IMG/VR virus record: IMGVR_UViG_3300010885_042660
Span: 1 to 40,422 of that record
Reading direction: 5' to 3' (one strand)
DNA from: a virus
DNA: 40,422 bases
The notes beneath the pieces are model-generated. The model searched no databases and was not told the origin of the DNA. It worked only from the letters and a program-made list of their open reading frames with translations. The position numbers and the translations under genes are program-made. Each line of letters begins with the position of its first letter. The stretch's first letter is position 1. Of this stretch, positions 1 to 7,752 are shown one piece after another.

Positions 1-663
1 AGCGCCGGCAAAGTAACCGGCGCTGACAAATGCGCCAGATGCTTGGTATCCGAGTCTGTAATTTATTGCACTGCCTAATGCATCAGTAATGATTTGACTG
101 TTTTGTCCGCCGGCGGTACTGTTGTAAAAGTACCATGATTCTAGGGTCCAAGTACTTAATGTGGCCAGCGATGTGCTGGCGTAGGCGTATTGTGAACTTC
201 CGTTGAATGATAAGTATCCACCATTGTTGCTACTGTAAGTAGGGCCGCCTGAGAGTGCAAACGTTTTGCCGCCTGTGGTATCAGTCCAGGTAGTGCCAGA
301 GCCCGGATAACTTGCAGGGTTTCCTGCGTCAAGACTCAGTACTAATCCTGTAGTAGGTGGTGCTATAAACTGTTCTGTAAAGTTGCCTGTGCCTGCTTGT
401 GCAGATGTTGCAGTACCTATTGCTACTGCTGTGAATCCGGTGCCAGTAATGGTCAAATAATTGCCCACTCCCACATAGATATACTTGGTTTCGTTGGCAC
501 CAACGGTTTCATTATTTTGGTATATGTTGCCCGCGGCAGGTTGATCACCCAACGCAGTGGCATACACTTGATAGGTCACAGCAGTACCTGTTGTAGAAAT
601 TCTACATTTGTCAGTGTACCATATTTGATTGGTTAGCGCGGAATTGTAAACTTGAATGGGCAT
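1..663 (-). CDS. LamG-like lectin tail-fibre/virion protein, 3' end cut by window
   Basis: An open frame of 221 codons runs from an ATG at 663 to the left edge without a stop, so the C-terminus lies outside. Residues 1-100 are a beta-rich N-terminal segment rich in Thr, Gly and Ala. From about residue 107 the sequence LVLSLDAGNP, then GTTWTD near 123-128 and YLSFNGSSQY near 150-159, is the typical opening of a concanavalin-A/LamG lectin domain as found in many phage fibre proteins. Such domains bind carbohydrate or act as structural modules; a role in adsorption is inference. It follows the carbamoyltransferase after a 42-nt gap, the largest spacing in this part of the window. I see no strong Shine-Dalgarno; GTAAATA lies shortly upstream but matches the late-promoter box poorly. 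Confidence 0.8.
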   Translation of the reverse strand, partial: MPIQVYNSALTNQIWYTDKCRISTTGTAVTYQVYATALGDQPAAGNIYQNNETVGANETKYIYVGVGNYLTITGTGFTAVAIGTATSAQAGTGNFTEQFIAPPTTGLVLSLDAGNPASYPGSGTTWTDTTGGKTFALSGGPTYSSNNGGYLSFNGSSQYAYASTSLATLSTWTLESWYFYNSTAGGQNSQIITDALGSAINYRLGYQASGAFVSAGYFAGA

Positions 664-705
664 GTGACATTTATTTACCAGACTGAAGGATTCTGAGACT
701 TAACT

Positions 706-2193
706 CTAACTGCAAACAGTCACTCCATACAACTGTTCAAAGCGATCAGCGTCTGCTCGATCGTTGACCATGGGTTCCCCACGTATATTCAAACTGGTGT
801 TGAGCAACATGGGACAACCAGTCATCACGTACCATTTCTCAAGCAGTTCCCTTATGCCCGAACCGTCCTGCGCCACAGTCTGTACTCGGCTGGTGCCATC
901 AACATGACATATAGCAGGAGTAAGGTCAGGCTGGCGACACCTAGCGACTGACTGCATATAAGGACTATGATGCCAACCGGCTGGCATATCAAAATAGTCA
1001 TTAGCCACCTCAGCCAATATGACCGGGGCAAATGGCCTAAACTGTTGACGACGTTTGATGTCATTTACTTTTTCCTTGATCGTGCTGCCTCTAGGGTCTG
1101 CAAGGAGGCTACGGTTTCCGAGTGCGCGGGGACCGAACTCGGCTCGACCTGAGGCAACCCCCACAATAGATTCAGTAAGTAACCGATCCAGAATGCCATT
1201 AACGGGATAAGGCCCAGGAATATCATGCCCGAGATAAGCACTGTGCCAGTTAATTCTATGTCCATGAGCCAAAGCGGCAGCACCAAGGCTACTGCCGGCA
1301 TCACCAGGACAAGGCATAATCCAAATATTCTCAAAGTATTCTCCTAGTACTCGGTTGGCTGTGCAGTTCAACGCCACCCCACCCATATATACCAGATTTT
1401 GACTAAAACTCTGGTTTCTAGCACGAATCATCACTTGTCGAATTAGATCTTCTGTGACCAACTGTGCCGCGGCTGCAATGTTTTCATTGCTGGAATATTC
1501 TAGAAACTTTGCACTCATGCCTGTGTGAAAGTTTTGTTTGAGTGTTATATCACGCTCATTGGCTATCACATGCTCACGCATGTCTTGGTACCAGATATTT
1601 CGACCCCAGGCAGCCATGCCCATGGTGATGTATTCTTCGTCTAGTGGGTGTAGGCCAATGCGGCTAGTAACTGCACTATATAACAGCCCAATGGAGTGCG
1701 GATAAACCTGTCTCCATAATCTACGATACTTTGCCACGCCTTTTGAATCATATTCTGCCCCCCAAATACTTATGGTATCCCACTCACCTATTGCGTCTAT
1801 CACAACCACTGTGGCTCGTTGGAACGGGCTGGTTTGAAAGCCTGCGGCCGCATGCGACAAATGATGATTGTAACTGAGCACACGTTCGGGTTCAATTTGT
1901 CCGCCCAGTTGTTGTTGTAATATTTGTCGGGTTGTGATCTTGTTCCATTCAATGCCTTGACCTGCGTACCATTGTCTGAATTGTTTGTTCCAAGGACGTT
2001 CGTAATAGGCCACAACTTCTGGGCCGTATTCTAACACTTCATCCAACAATCCTTGGCAAAAGTCAGCGTCATTTTTCTTTTTACTATAACGTTCACTATG
2101 TCCAGCAAACAGGATCTCCCCGTGAGGACTTATGACTGTGGCAGCCGCATCGTGAAAGCCTGCTGAAATGCCTAGGATGTTTGGTAATTTCAT
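706..2193 (-). CDS. NodU/TobZ-family O-carbamoyltransferase
   Basis: The 495-residue protein belongs to the carbamoyltransferase family (NodU, CmcH, TobZ), which moves a carbamoyl group from carbamoyl phosphate, through a carbamoyl-adenylate in characterised members, onto a hydroxyl of a sugar or antibiotic. The N-terminal Kae1-like domain begins ILGISAGFHDAA (6-17) and carries the metal-site motif HHLSHAA (110-116). MGGVALNC (270-277), EFGPRALGNRS (352-362), FRPFAPV (385-391) and NTSLNIRGEP (465-474) are the expected motifs of the family. Nothing essential appears missing and the length is close to normal, if slightly short. It ends the overlapping modification run, its ATG overlapping the stop of the 33-residue gene by 4 nt. 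With glycosyltransferases in the same run, a sugar acceptor is the likeliest guess; a nucleotide or protein acceptor is not excluded. Confidence 0.93.
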   Translation of the reverse strand: MKLPNILGISAGFHDAAATVISPHGEILFAGHSERYSKKKNDADFCQGLLDEVLEYGPEVVAYYERPWNKQFRQWYAGQGIEWNKITTRQILQQQLGGQIEPERVLSYNHHLSHAAAGFQTSPFQRATVVVIDAIGEWDTISIWGAEYDSKGVAKYRRLWRQVYPHSIGLLYSAVTSRIGLHPLDEEYITMGMAAWGRNIWYQDMREHVIANERDITLKQNFHTGMSAKFLEYSSNENIAAAAQLVTEDLIRQVMIRARNQSFSQNLVYMGGVALNCTANRVLGEYFENIWIMPCPGDAGSSLGAAALAHGHRINWHSAYLGHDIPGPYPVNGILDRLLTESIVGVASGRAEFGPRALGNRSLLADPRGSTIKEKVNDIKRRQQFRPFAPVILAEVANDYFDMPAGWHHSPYMQSVARCRQPDLTPAICHVDGTSRVQTVAQDGSGIRELLEKWYVMTGCPMLLNTSLNIRGEPMVNDRADADRFEQLYGVTVCS

Positions 2194-2291
2194 TTGTAGA
2201 TAAATGGATCGCGTTTGCGTAGTTCTCGTAACTTCTTGCGATAGCGTATTTCTAGAGCAATTCTATTGATAATTCTTCGTATCCAGTTCAT
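2190..2291 (-). CDS. 33-residue very basic small protein
   Basis: A short frame of 33 codons starts at the ATG at 2291 and ends with TGA at 2190. Its ATG overlaps the stop of the upstream gene by 4 nt and its own stop overlaps the ATG of the carbamoyltransferase by 4 nt, so it fits exactly between two accepted genes with ATGA junctions at both ends. The product begins MNWIRRIINRIALEIRYR, then KKLRELRKR, and ends DPFIYK. It has about 12 Lys/Arg against 3 acidic residues and could form one amphipathic helix. I recall similar short basic proteins ending in a DPFIY-like motif in marine T4-like phages, but cannot check this here. Function is unknown. Confidence 0.75.
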   Translation of the reverse strand: MNWIRRIINRIALEIRYRKKLRELRKRDPFIYK

Positions 2292-2959
2292 GATTGTTTT
2301 TCTGCCAGGTCAGGGTCATACAAAGGAACTGCACAGAAAGTCACAGTGTCCTTTGCCACAGTAACTGAACGTTTGAACGCTATCACTGTTTCCAAGTTGT
2401 AGTAATTGTAATTATGATCAATTGGTTGTGTCCATTGTAATCCTGTACCTATCCCTGTACCATCACGCACAGCATAGTTGGGTTCTACTAGGCCTGCAAA
2501 TTCATTCCAGTCTGCTGGCCAATCCAACAGATATGGCAAGATCAACAAGCGCCATCCTAGAGCCATTCTGGCTCGCCAGGGCCAGTGCAGTAGTTTTATT
2601 CTGTATTCATACAAACTTGGATCATCCACGGTCCAGCGTTGATCTCCAGTGCGAGCCCAGCGTGTGCCATACAACATGTCTGGGTGCAAGCGGCCGCGAC
2701 TGAAGTAGGTATCATAGCCAGTGAGTTGTTCGGGCAAGGGAATGGTATAGCCCAAGGTAGCAAGTCCTCTAAAGCCCAGGCAGTTTCTAATGGTCTGTTG
2801 TTCTGCTATGTCAATTTCTACCCGGCGAGCCTTTTGTTGCTTGAACCAGTCAGGCATGTGATTGCGCATGGGTGCGGGTGCGGCACAGTTCAAATACTGT
2901 ATGTTGGGATCTGTGCAATATTCCCAGGTCAAATAATCATTAACTTGTATGTCTTGCAT
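2288..2959 (-). CDS. Unassigned phage protein, 223 aa
   Basis: I do not assign a function. The protein is 223 residues, rich in Trp and Tyr, with no signal peptide or clear membrane segment. An N-terminal NCAAPAPMRNHMPDWFK stretch (24-40) is followed by a CLGFRGLATLGYTIPLPEQL segment (60-79). The pattern of a Cys, a short helix and then GY-x-IP resembles a group of phage proteins that sit beside glycan or hydroxylase genes; that resemblance is from memory and weak. The C-terminal half has HWPWRARMALGWRLLILP (about 124-141). It overlaps the 344-residue gene upstream by 20 nt and the 33-residue gene downstream by 4 nt, so it is embedded in the coupled modification run. Confidence 0.8.
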   Translation of the reverse strand: MQDIQVNDYLTWEYCTDPNIQYLNCAAPAPMRNHMPDWFKQQKARRVEIDIAEQQTIRNCLGFRGLATLGYTIPLPEQLTGYDTYFSRGRLHPDMLYGTRWARTGDQRWTVDDPSLYEYRIKLLHWPWRARMALGWRLLILPYLLDWPADWNEFAGLVEPNYAVRDGTGIGTGLQWTQPIDHNYNYYNLETVIAFKRSVTVAKDTVTFCAVPLYDPDLAEKQS

Positions 2960-3974
2960 CTAGTGCCCGAATTTGTTGCTGATCGTAATCTGGATCGCTC
3001 CAGTGGTAGTCATAAATGGCTGTGCAATCTGAAGTGCGTATTTGATACACATCCAACTTAGTGGATAACTGGCGCCATATTTGGTCATAAGACTGGGTGC
3101 CAAATGACCTGGAGAGATCAACTTGCCCGATGCAAGGATGGCCGATTGTGAGAGTCTTGTCCTCAGGGTCAAATCCATTCCCGGCAAGCCATTCTCGAAA
3201 TTCTGCCAGTTGCCGGATCTGCCACGGGTATGCGCCAGGATCACGGGCCCATTCAATATCAAAGTCACCAGCCGCTTGACTCTGTGTGCGTAGCCCAGTT
3301 GTAACCAGTTCTGAGATTCTGGAATCCCTACCTTCGTCTTGAAATACCTCCCAGTGATGCTTGCCCACTGCTTTGTTAACTCCCACATACACACCACCCA
3401 GCTTTCTATTGATTGTTTCTATGCCAAACAGTTCTAGATCTGCTGCTTCCAGTTCATAGCGTGGAGCACGTAGCCAGCACATCAACTGTGACGGTCTACG
3501 CCATTCCGGTGCCTGTTGAGCCTTTCGCATGGAAAGCACAAGACTTTCTAGTTCGTGACACAGGAGATTCAATTGACGTATGTGCCAACGTGTGTGATCA
3601 TCTGCGGCTGTATAATGCGGACTCATGGCACCTGCTGTGCCCTGTAGATCTTCAAAATATCTATGCAATTGATTCATTTTGTCATGATCAATGTCTAGAT
3701 CCGCTTGTATTACTGTGCCAGGGCTAAAGAAGTCTTGTATGCGATAATTCAAGCCACTGGCATTAATGGCCATGATTGATCTATTGATCTGTGTACACAA
3801 ATACTCTGCATTGCGCTTGCTTTCGGTCCAGCCCAGCCAGCAGTAGTTCTTTTCCAGGTGCAGTCCTGTACGAACGATATCATTTAGTGCCCCAAGCCAT
3901 TTGCGTGAGAGACTGTTATCATGCACATCTATGTACACTGTCAACATGCTGTTGTCTGCACCGCGCAAAATCAT
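2940..3974 (-). CDS. Unassigned phage protein, about 344 aa
   Basis: I do not recognise an enzyme family. The frame is open from an ATG at 4016, but that start would overlap the upstream gene by 32 nt and add 14 poorly conserved-looking residues. I prefer the ATG at 3974, 10 nt after the upstream stop; the ATG at 3947, giving MLTVYIDVHDN, is an equally possible start. Neither has a clear Shine-Dalgarno. The N-terminal part reads VYIDVHDNSLSRKWLGAL followed by LHLEKNYCWLGW, a pattern I associate with uncharacterised proteins of marine T4-like phages. The middle holds a long helical stretch, and the C-terminal part is rich in Trp, Asp and Tyr. It lies directly after the fifth radical SAM gene and overlaps the next gene by 20 nt. 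Confidence 0.75.
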   Translation of the reverse strand: MILRGADNSMLTVYIDVHDNSLSRKWLGALNDIVRTGLHLEKNYCWLGWTESKRNAEYLCTQINRSIMAINASGLNYRIQDFFSPGTVIQADLDIDHDKMNQLHRYFEDLQGTAGAMSPHYTAADDHTRWHIRQLNLLCHELESLVLSMRKAQQAPEWRRPSQLMCWLRAPRYELEAADLELFGIETINRKLGGVYVGVNKAVGKHHWEVFQDEGRDSRISELVTTGLRTQSQAAGDFDIEWARDPGAYPWQIRQLAEFREWLAGNGFDPEDKTLTIGHPCIGQVDLSRSFGTQSYDQIWRQLSTKLDVYQIRTSDCTAIYDYHWSDPDYDQQQIRALDARHTS

Positions 3975-3984
3975 TTCTATTGAA

Positions 3985-5274
3985 TCAAGCAATTTGCATC
4001 CACCATTTGAGTACATCTGGACGTGAGCCCAGGATATCGGTCATTGTTACCTTTTGTGTTCTTATTTGTTCTAGTTGTAGCACACGGGCTTTGCCTTTTC
4101 GCAAGCCCTCTTGATACTGATCCGGCCACTGTTCCGCAAACGTGGGCCGGGTCTTTAATTGTAGCAGTACATCACGCATGGCACCTGCGGAGCGGCCTGC
4201 TAGTTCGTCAACCCATGGATCCAACAACTCTCTGGGCAGAGCCAATGGACTCAAGACTATATCTGGACTGAAACTGAATATGACCTTGGCCAGTATTTCC
4301 ACTCCCAGTTCTGCGGCCAGACTATTCATAGCGTCAACTTCAGTCATGCCCGGCAGTGTGAGTGTAAAATCTAGACGCATCTGTCTGGCGTTTGTTGCTA
4401 TTGCCAAACCCTGACGGAAGTTCACAAGAAAGGAGGCATAAGATAAACCCGTTCTAATATATTCTCCCACGTCTCCTGTTCCGTCGAGGCTGGCGCAGAT
4501 TTGCCAGTCACGTATGTTTTTAAGAATATCACGGTAAAGGTCAACCCCACGATATTCAATCCTACTAAGATTAGTATTGTATCTAGCATAAAGATTCCCT
4601 CCATCTCCTAATTCTATTATTCTCTGCATGTAGCGCCAATGCTGTTCATACATCAGCGGTTCGCCGCCTACCCAGTATACTTCTTCTACCAGGTGTTGTT
4701 CCACAGCCGCACTAAATTCGGACTCAACTTGATCTTGCTGGAATGATTGTATTGTTCCGCGTATGTCGTTTCGCATCCAATTATTTTTTGGATCAGCCCA
4801 GTTGACCATGTTGTGTTGTTTCTGTTCAGTCTCCCAGGCACTTGAGAGCATGTCTCCGCAAGTACGGCATTTAAAGTTACACAAGTTGCTGAACCTATAA
4901 TCCCATGAAACAGGGCGCATACTAGTCGATCCATCTGGGTCAGTACTATTCCATACTTGATCAAGTCTTCCTCCGAACAAGTGCCCGAAATAATCGCGGT
5001 ATACAGCAACATTGAGTAACTTGTCATTACAAACCTCACATTCTGGCAGTGTTTCTCCGGCCATCATTCTGCGGCGCACACTCCGCATGTGCTCCGAATT
5101 CCAGTGTTGTTCCAGTGTGACTGGTGTGTACTTACCTGTGCCTGCGGCGGTATCAATATATTGCTCAAAGTTCTGTGCAGGTTCACGGCTGGCACAACAC
5201 ATTCTGCGTTCGGTCTGCGGGCTTAGATACGTATGCACCCAAGGTGCCAGGCACATGGTATCAGGTTTTTGCAT
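3985..5274 (-). CDS. Radical SAM enzyme with N-terminal twitch (auxiliary Fe-S) domain, copy 5
   Basis: The 429-residue protein has the radical SAM 4Fe-4S motif C132-NFK-C136-RT-C139, the SAM-binding GGEP at 203-206 and the usual barrel pattern after it. Before the barrel, C8, C26-C27 and C79-x2-C82 (CLAPW, MCCAS, CEVC) form the Cys set of an N-terminal twitch domain that should hold an auxiliary Fe-S cluster. Characterised radical SAM enzymes generate a 5'-deoxyadenosyl radical; proteins with SPASM or twitch domains often act on peptides or sugars. The substrate here is unknown. The C-terminus ends RPDVLKWW, matching a tail motif in the sister copies. It overlaps the upstream sister gene by 14 nt. 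Confidence 0.92.
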   Translation of the reverse strand: MQKPDTMCLAPWVHTYLSPQTERRMCCASREPAQNFEQYIDTAAGTGKYTPVTLEQHWNSEHMRSVRRRMMAGETLPECEVCNDKLLNVAVYRDYFGHLFGGRLDQVWNSTDPDGSTSMRPVSWDYRFSNLCNFKCRTCGDMLSSAWETEQKQHNMVNWADPKNNWMRNDIRGTIQSFQQDQVESEFSAAVEQHLVEEVYWVGGEPLMYEQHWRYMQRIIELGDGGNLYARYNTNLSRIEYRGVDLYRDILKNIRDWQICASLDGTGDVGEYIRTGLSYASFLVNFRQGLAIATNARQMRLDFTLTLPGMTEVDAMNSLAAELGVEILAKVIFSFSPDIVLSPLALPRELLDPWVDELAGRSAGAMRDVLLQLKTRPTFAEQWPDQYQEGLRKGKARVLQLEQIRTQKVTMTDILGSRPDVLKWWMQIA

Positions 5275-6472
5275 ATTTAATCAATTGAGCTAGTTCAGGT
5301 GCTACCTGTGCCAGATCAGTGTTGCGTTTGCGATCAAGATCAGCTATTTTCATACATGTCATTGCACCGTCAGTACTTGCACCACGCATCATGAAGTCTC
5401 TTATGCGATCAAATTCTGGTCGATAACAGGTTTCAATGCTGTCCAAGTATTCTGCTATGGCTGTTTTGGCACTATCGGGCAAGCAAGCAATTGAAAAATA
5501 CCAAGCATCATGCATCATGTTCCAGTACACAAAAGAGAATGATTCTTGATTCTTTTCCAGCCAGCCAGCAATATCACCTAGATAACGCACATTAAAGATG
5601 TTTACTGTGGTACACACTTGTAATTCAATGTTGGGATGGATCTCTTTTAAATCACGGAAACGATCCAGGTTCTCGCACACTCTGACCCATTCAGCATTGG
5701 TGCGCTGATATTCAAAACGCTCGCCCACATCATCCAGGCTGAATGCTATTTCCACAGATTTAAAATGACGCCATATGTCCGCGGCCTGTTCAGGGTACTG
5801 TGTGCCATTTGTGTTGTAGTGTATTTCCACTTGTGATGCAATGCCACGTGCCACCATACCTTGAAGCATCTCAAAGTGTTCCTCAATCATGAACGGTTCA
5901 CCGCCAGTGAATTCTATATAGCGTATGTCATTGAGCACTGAATCAATTTGGCTCCAGAATTGAGGATTGTCCCGTGGCCAAGCGCCTGCACGTAGCATGG
6001 TATAAGCGTGTGACTTTTTTTGTTCGTCTCGACGTGTCCATGCTATTTCTTCTGTGGCCGATTGGCTGCTACTCCATGATCCGCAAATGCGACATTTTAG
6101 ATTGCAGATATTGCCCAGCTTTAGGTCCAAGAACATGAGTGGTTTGGCATCCCGAGTCCATTCTTCGCTGATGCCCATGTGCTTGAGTCTGTCCAAGGTG
6201 TGCATGCGTTTTGAGGTGCGGCCTGCTCGTTCTTCCGACCAGCACTTTCTACATGTTTGTGGCTGTTCGCCCACTAGAAACTGTTCACGCAAGCGTGTCA
6301 TGTGCGCACTGTTTTGTATGTCTTGAAAATTGGCTCGGGACAGTTCAAACTTGTGTCCCTGTTCGTCTAGTATTTCATCATCAGCCAGGCAGCAAGGACG
6401 CACAGTGCCAATTGGACTGGCTTCTAGACTGACCCAAGGCAGTACACAAAATTTAGGGTGTGGTAGATTCAT
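5261..6472 (-). CDS. Radical SAM enzyme with N-terminal twitch domain, copy 4
   Basis: The 403-residue protein carries C123-NLK-C127-RI-C130 as the radical SAM cluster motif and GGEP at 190-193. The N-terminal cysteines C9, C27-C28 and C74-x2-C77 sit in CVLPW, PCCLA and CRKCW contexts, the same layout as copies 3 and 5 (PW/CC subgroup). The end of the protein, APELAQLI, corresponds to the shared xPEL tail. The ATG at 6472 overlaps the stop of copy 3 by 4 nt and the gene overlaps copy 5 by 14 nt. It is the shortest of the five, but no key residue is missing. Substrate unknown. Confidence 0.92.
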   Translation of the reverse strand: MNLPHPKFCVLPWVSLEASPIGTVRPCCLADDEILDEQGHKFELSRANFQDIQNSAHMTRLREQFLVGEQPQTCRKCWSEERAGRTSKRMHTLDRLKHMGISEEWTRDAKPLMFLDLKLGNICNLKCRICGSWSSSQSATEEIAWTRRDEQKKSHAYTMLRAGAWPRDNPQFWSQIDSVLNDIRYIEFTGGEPFMIEEHFEMLQGMVARGIASQVEIHYNTNGTQYPEQAADIWRHFKSVEIAFSLDDVGERFEYQRTNAEWVRVCENLDRFRDLKEIHPNIELQVCTTVNIFNVRYLGDIAGWLEKNQESFSFVYWNMMHDAWYFSIACLPDSAKTAIAEYLDSIETCYRPEFDRIRDFMMRGASTDGAMTCMKIADLDRKRNTDLAQVAPELAQLIKYAKT

Positions 6473-7752
6473 TTTAGTGCTGCCAATTCAGGTAGGGCAT
6501 GATACCATTTTTCATTTCTGATTTGATCCAATTCATTTGTTCGGCGCCAGAATGTGTCTATTAACTGTGTGTTGTCTGTTGCGTTCATAAAGGTAATGGC
6601 CGATTCAAAACCTTGCGTGGCGCGACCCAAGGGATCTCGATCGCTGAGCCAACTCAAATGATTCAAATATCGAGTGCTGAGTTCCTGTTTGTATTCTGCA
6701 GGAGCAATGTCTATTCTATAGTGCGGGGGATCTTGCAGAATATTTACATTGAAATCTTGTGGCTGAATCAATCCAGCCGCGCACCATTCTCGATGAAAAG
6801 ACGGCAGGTGTCGGGCATTTAATATGCTGAGTGTGGCACTGACGTAAAAGTCCACATCAGGACATGTTGCAATCATTTGGTGGCGATTCTGAACAACATC
6901 GTACCACCTGGTGCCTTTGCGTATGTATTCTGCGGCTGCACCCATTCCATCTAAACTGGCACCCACTGCCACACTTGAGAACTGCTTCCAGTATTCAAAT
7001 ACTGAACGGCCTTTGAGATCTGTGTGTGTAAAATTGGTGTTGTATATTAGCCTAACATCTGTGCGCCCACGCTTGAGTAATTCTTCTAGAATACGATAGT
7101 GTTCTTCCATTAGCAAGGGTTCGCCACCAGCAAAGTATATTTGCTCTACATAATCCAAATGTGGCTCCAGTTGTGCCCACATGTCTGTCTCTGTGCGGCC
7201 TGCATAGTTAAGCACTGTGTTTCGATCTTTCCATTCAGGACCTGCAAGTCGTGCTTGATCTTGATACCATTGTGAACTAAAGATATGGCCGCATGAACGG
7301 CATTTTAAATTGCACAAGTTACTGAAACGAATATCCCAGTAGGTCATTTCAAACTGTTCAAGAGATCCATCTACTCTAGTATTTGCTACTCGTTTGATAT
7401 GATGGCCATGGTGCTTGTTTGCTGATTTACGGCCACTAAAGAACCCTGACTCTTCCTGCTCATAACAGCGTGTGCAGGCAGGCATGGCTTCTTCTGTTAA
7501 CATAGCCAGCCTTAGGTTACGCATGGGAAGATCATTCCAGATCTCTTCAAGTGTATTTGTTCTACAGTTGCCCACAACTCCGGGCTTCATTTCAGCATGG
7601 CAACAAGGGTACGCTTCACCTGTGGGATAAGCGTGTAAATGGATCCAGGGATAGATACAGAATGTCTTAGAATCTTCCAATAAGAAACGCTCACGTTCAG
7701 TGAGTTCTGTTGGGCGCACTAGGTCTGTTGAATTATACTTGTATTGAGTCAT
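6469..7752 (-). CDS. Radical SAM enzyme with N-terminal twitch domain, copy 3
   Basis: The 427-residue protein has C147-NLK-C151-RS-C154 and GGEP at 209-212. A roughly 24-residue N-terminal extension rich in charged residues precedes the first twitch cysteine C32 (FCIYPW); C50-C51 (PCCHAE) and C93-x2-C96 (CTRCY) complete the auxiliary set. The segment YWDIRFSNLCNLKCRSC is nearly the same as the equivalent part of copy 5 (SWDYRFSNLCNFKCRTC), showing that these two are close paralogues. The protein ends LPELAALK. Its ATG overlaps the end of copy 2 by 20 nt. Confidence 0.93.
   Translation of the reverse strand: MTQYKYNSTDLVRPTELTERERFLLEDSKTFCIYPWIHLHAYPTGEAYPCCHAEMKPGVVGNCRTNTLEEIWNDLPMRNLRLAMLTEEAMPACTRCYEQEESGFFSGRKSANKHHGHHIKRVANTRVDGSLEQFEMTYWDIRFSNLCNLKCRSCGHIFSSQWYQDQARLAGPEWKDRNTVLNYAGRTETDMWAQLEPHLDYVEQIYFAGGEPLLMEEHYRILEELLKRGRTDVRLIYNTNFTHTDLKGRSVFEYWKQFSSVAVGASLDGMGAAAEYIRKGTRWYDVVQNRHQMIATCPDVDFYVSATLSILNARHLPSFHREWCAAGLIQPQDFNVNILQDPPHYRIDIAPAEYKQELSTRYLNHLSWLSDRDPLGRATQGFESAITFMNATDNTQLIDTFWRRTNELDQIRNEKWYHALPELAALK

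Noticed and set aside
397-636. 79-residue plus-strand frame at the left edge
   Set aside because: It is antisense to the LamG fibre frame, which continues to the window edge with a recognisable domain.
664-680. GTAAATA as a late promoter for the LamG gene
   Set aside because: It differs from NATAAATA at the conserved positions and lies only a few bases from the start codon.
4422-4604. 60-residue frame with one clean membrane-like helix
   Set aside because: Completely inside radical SAM copy 5 with no ribosome site and no independent evidence.
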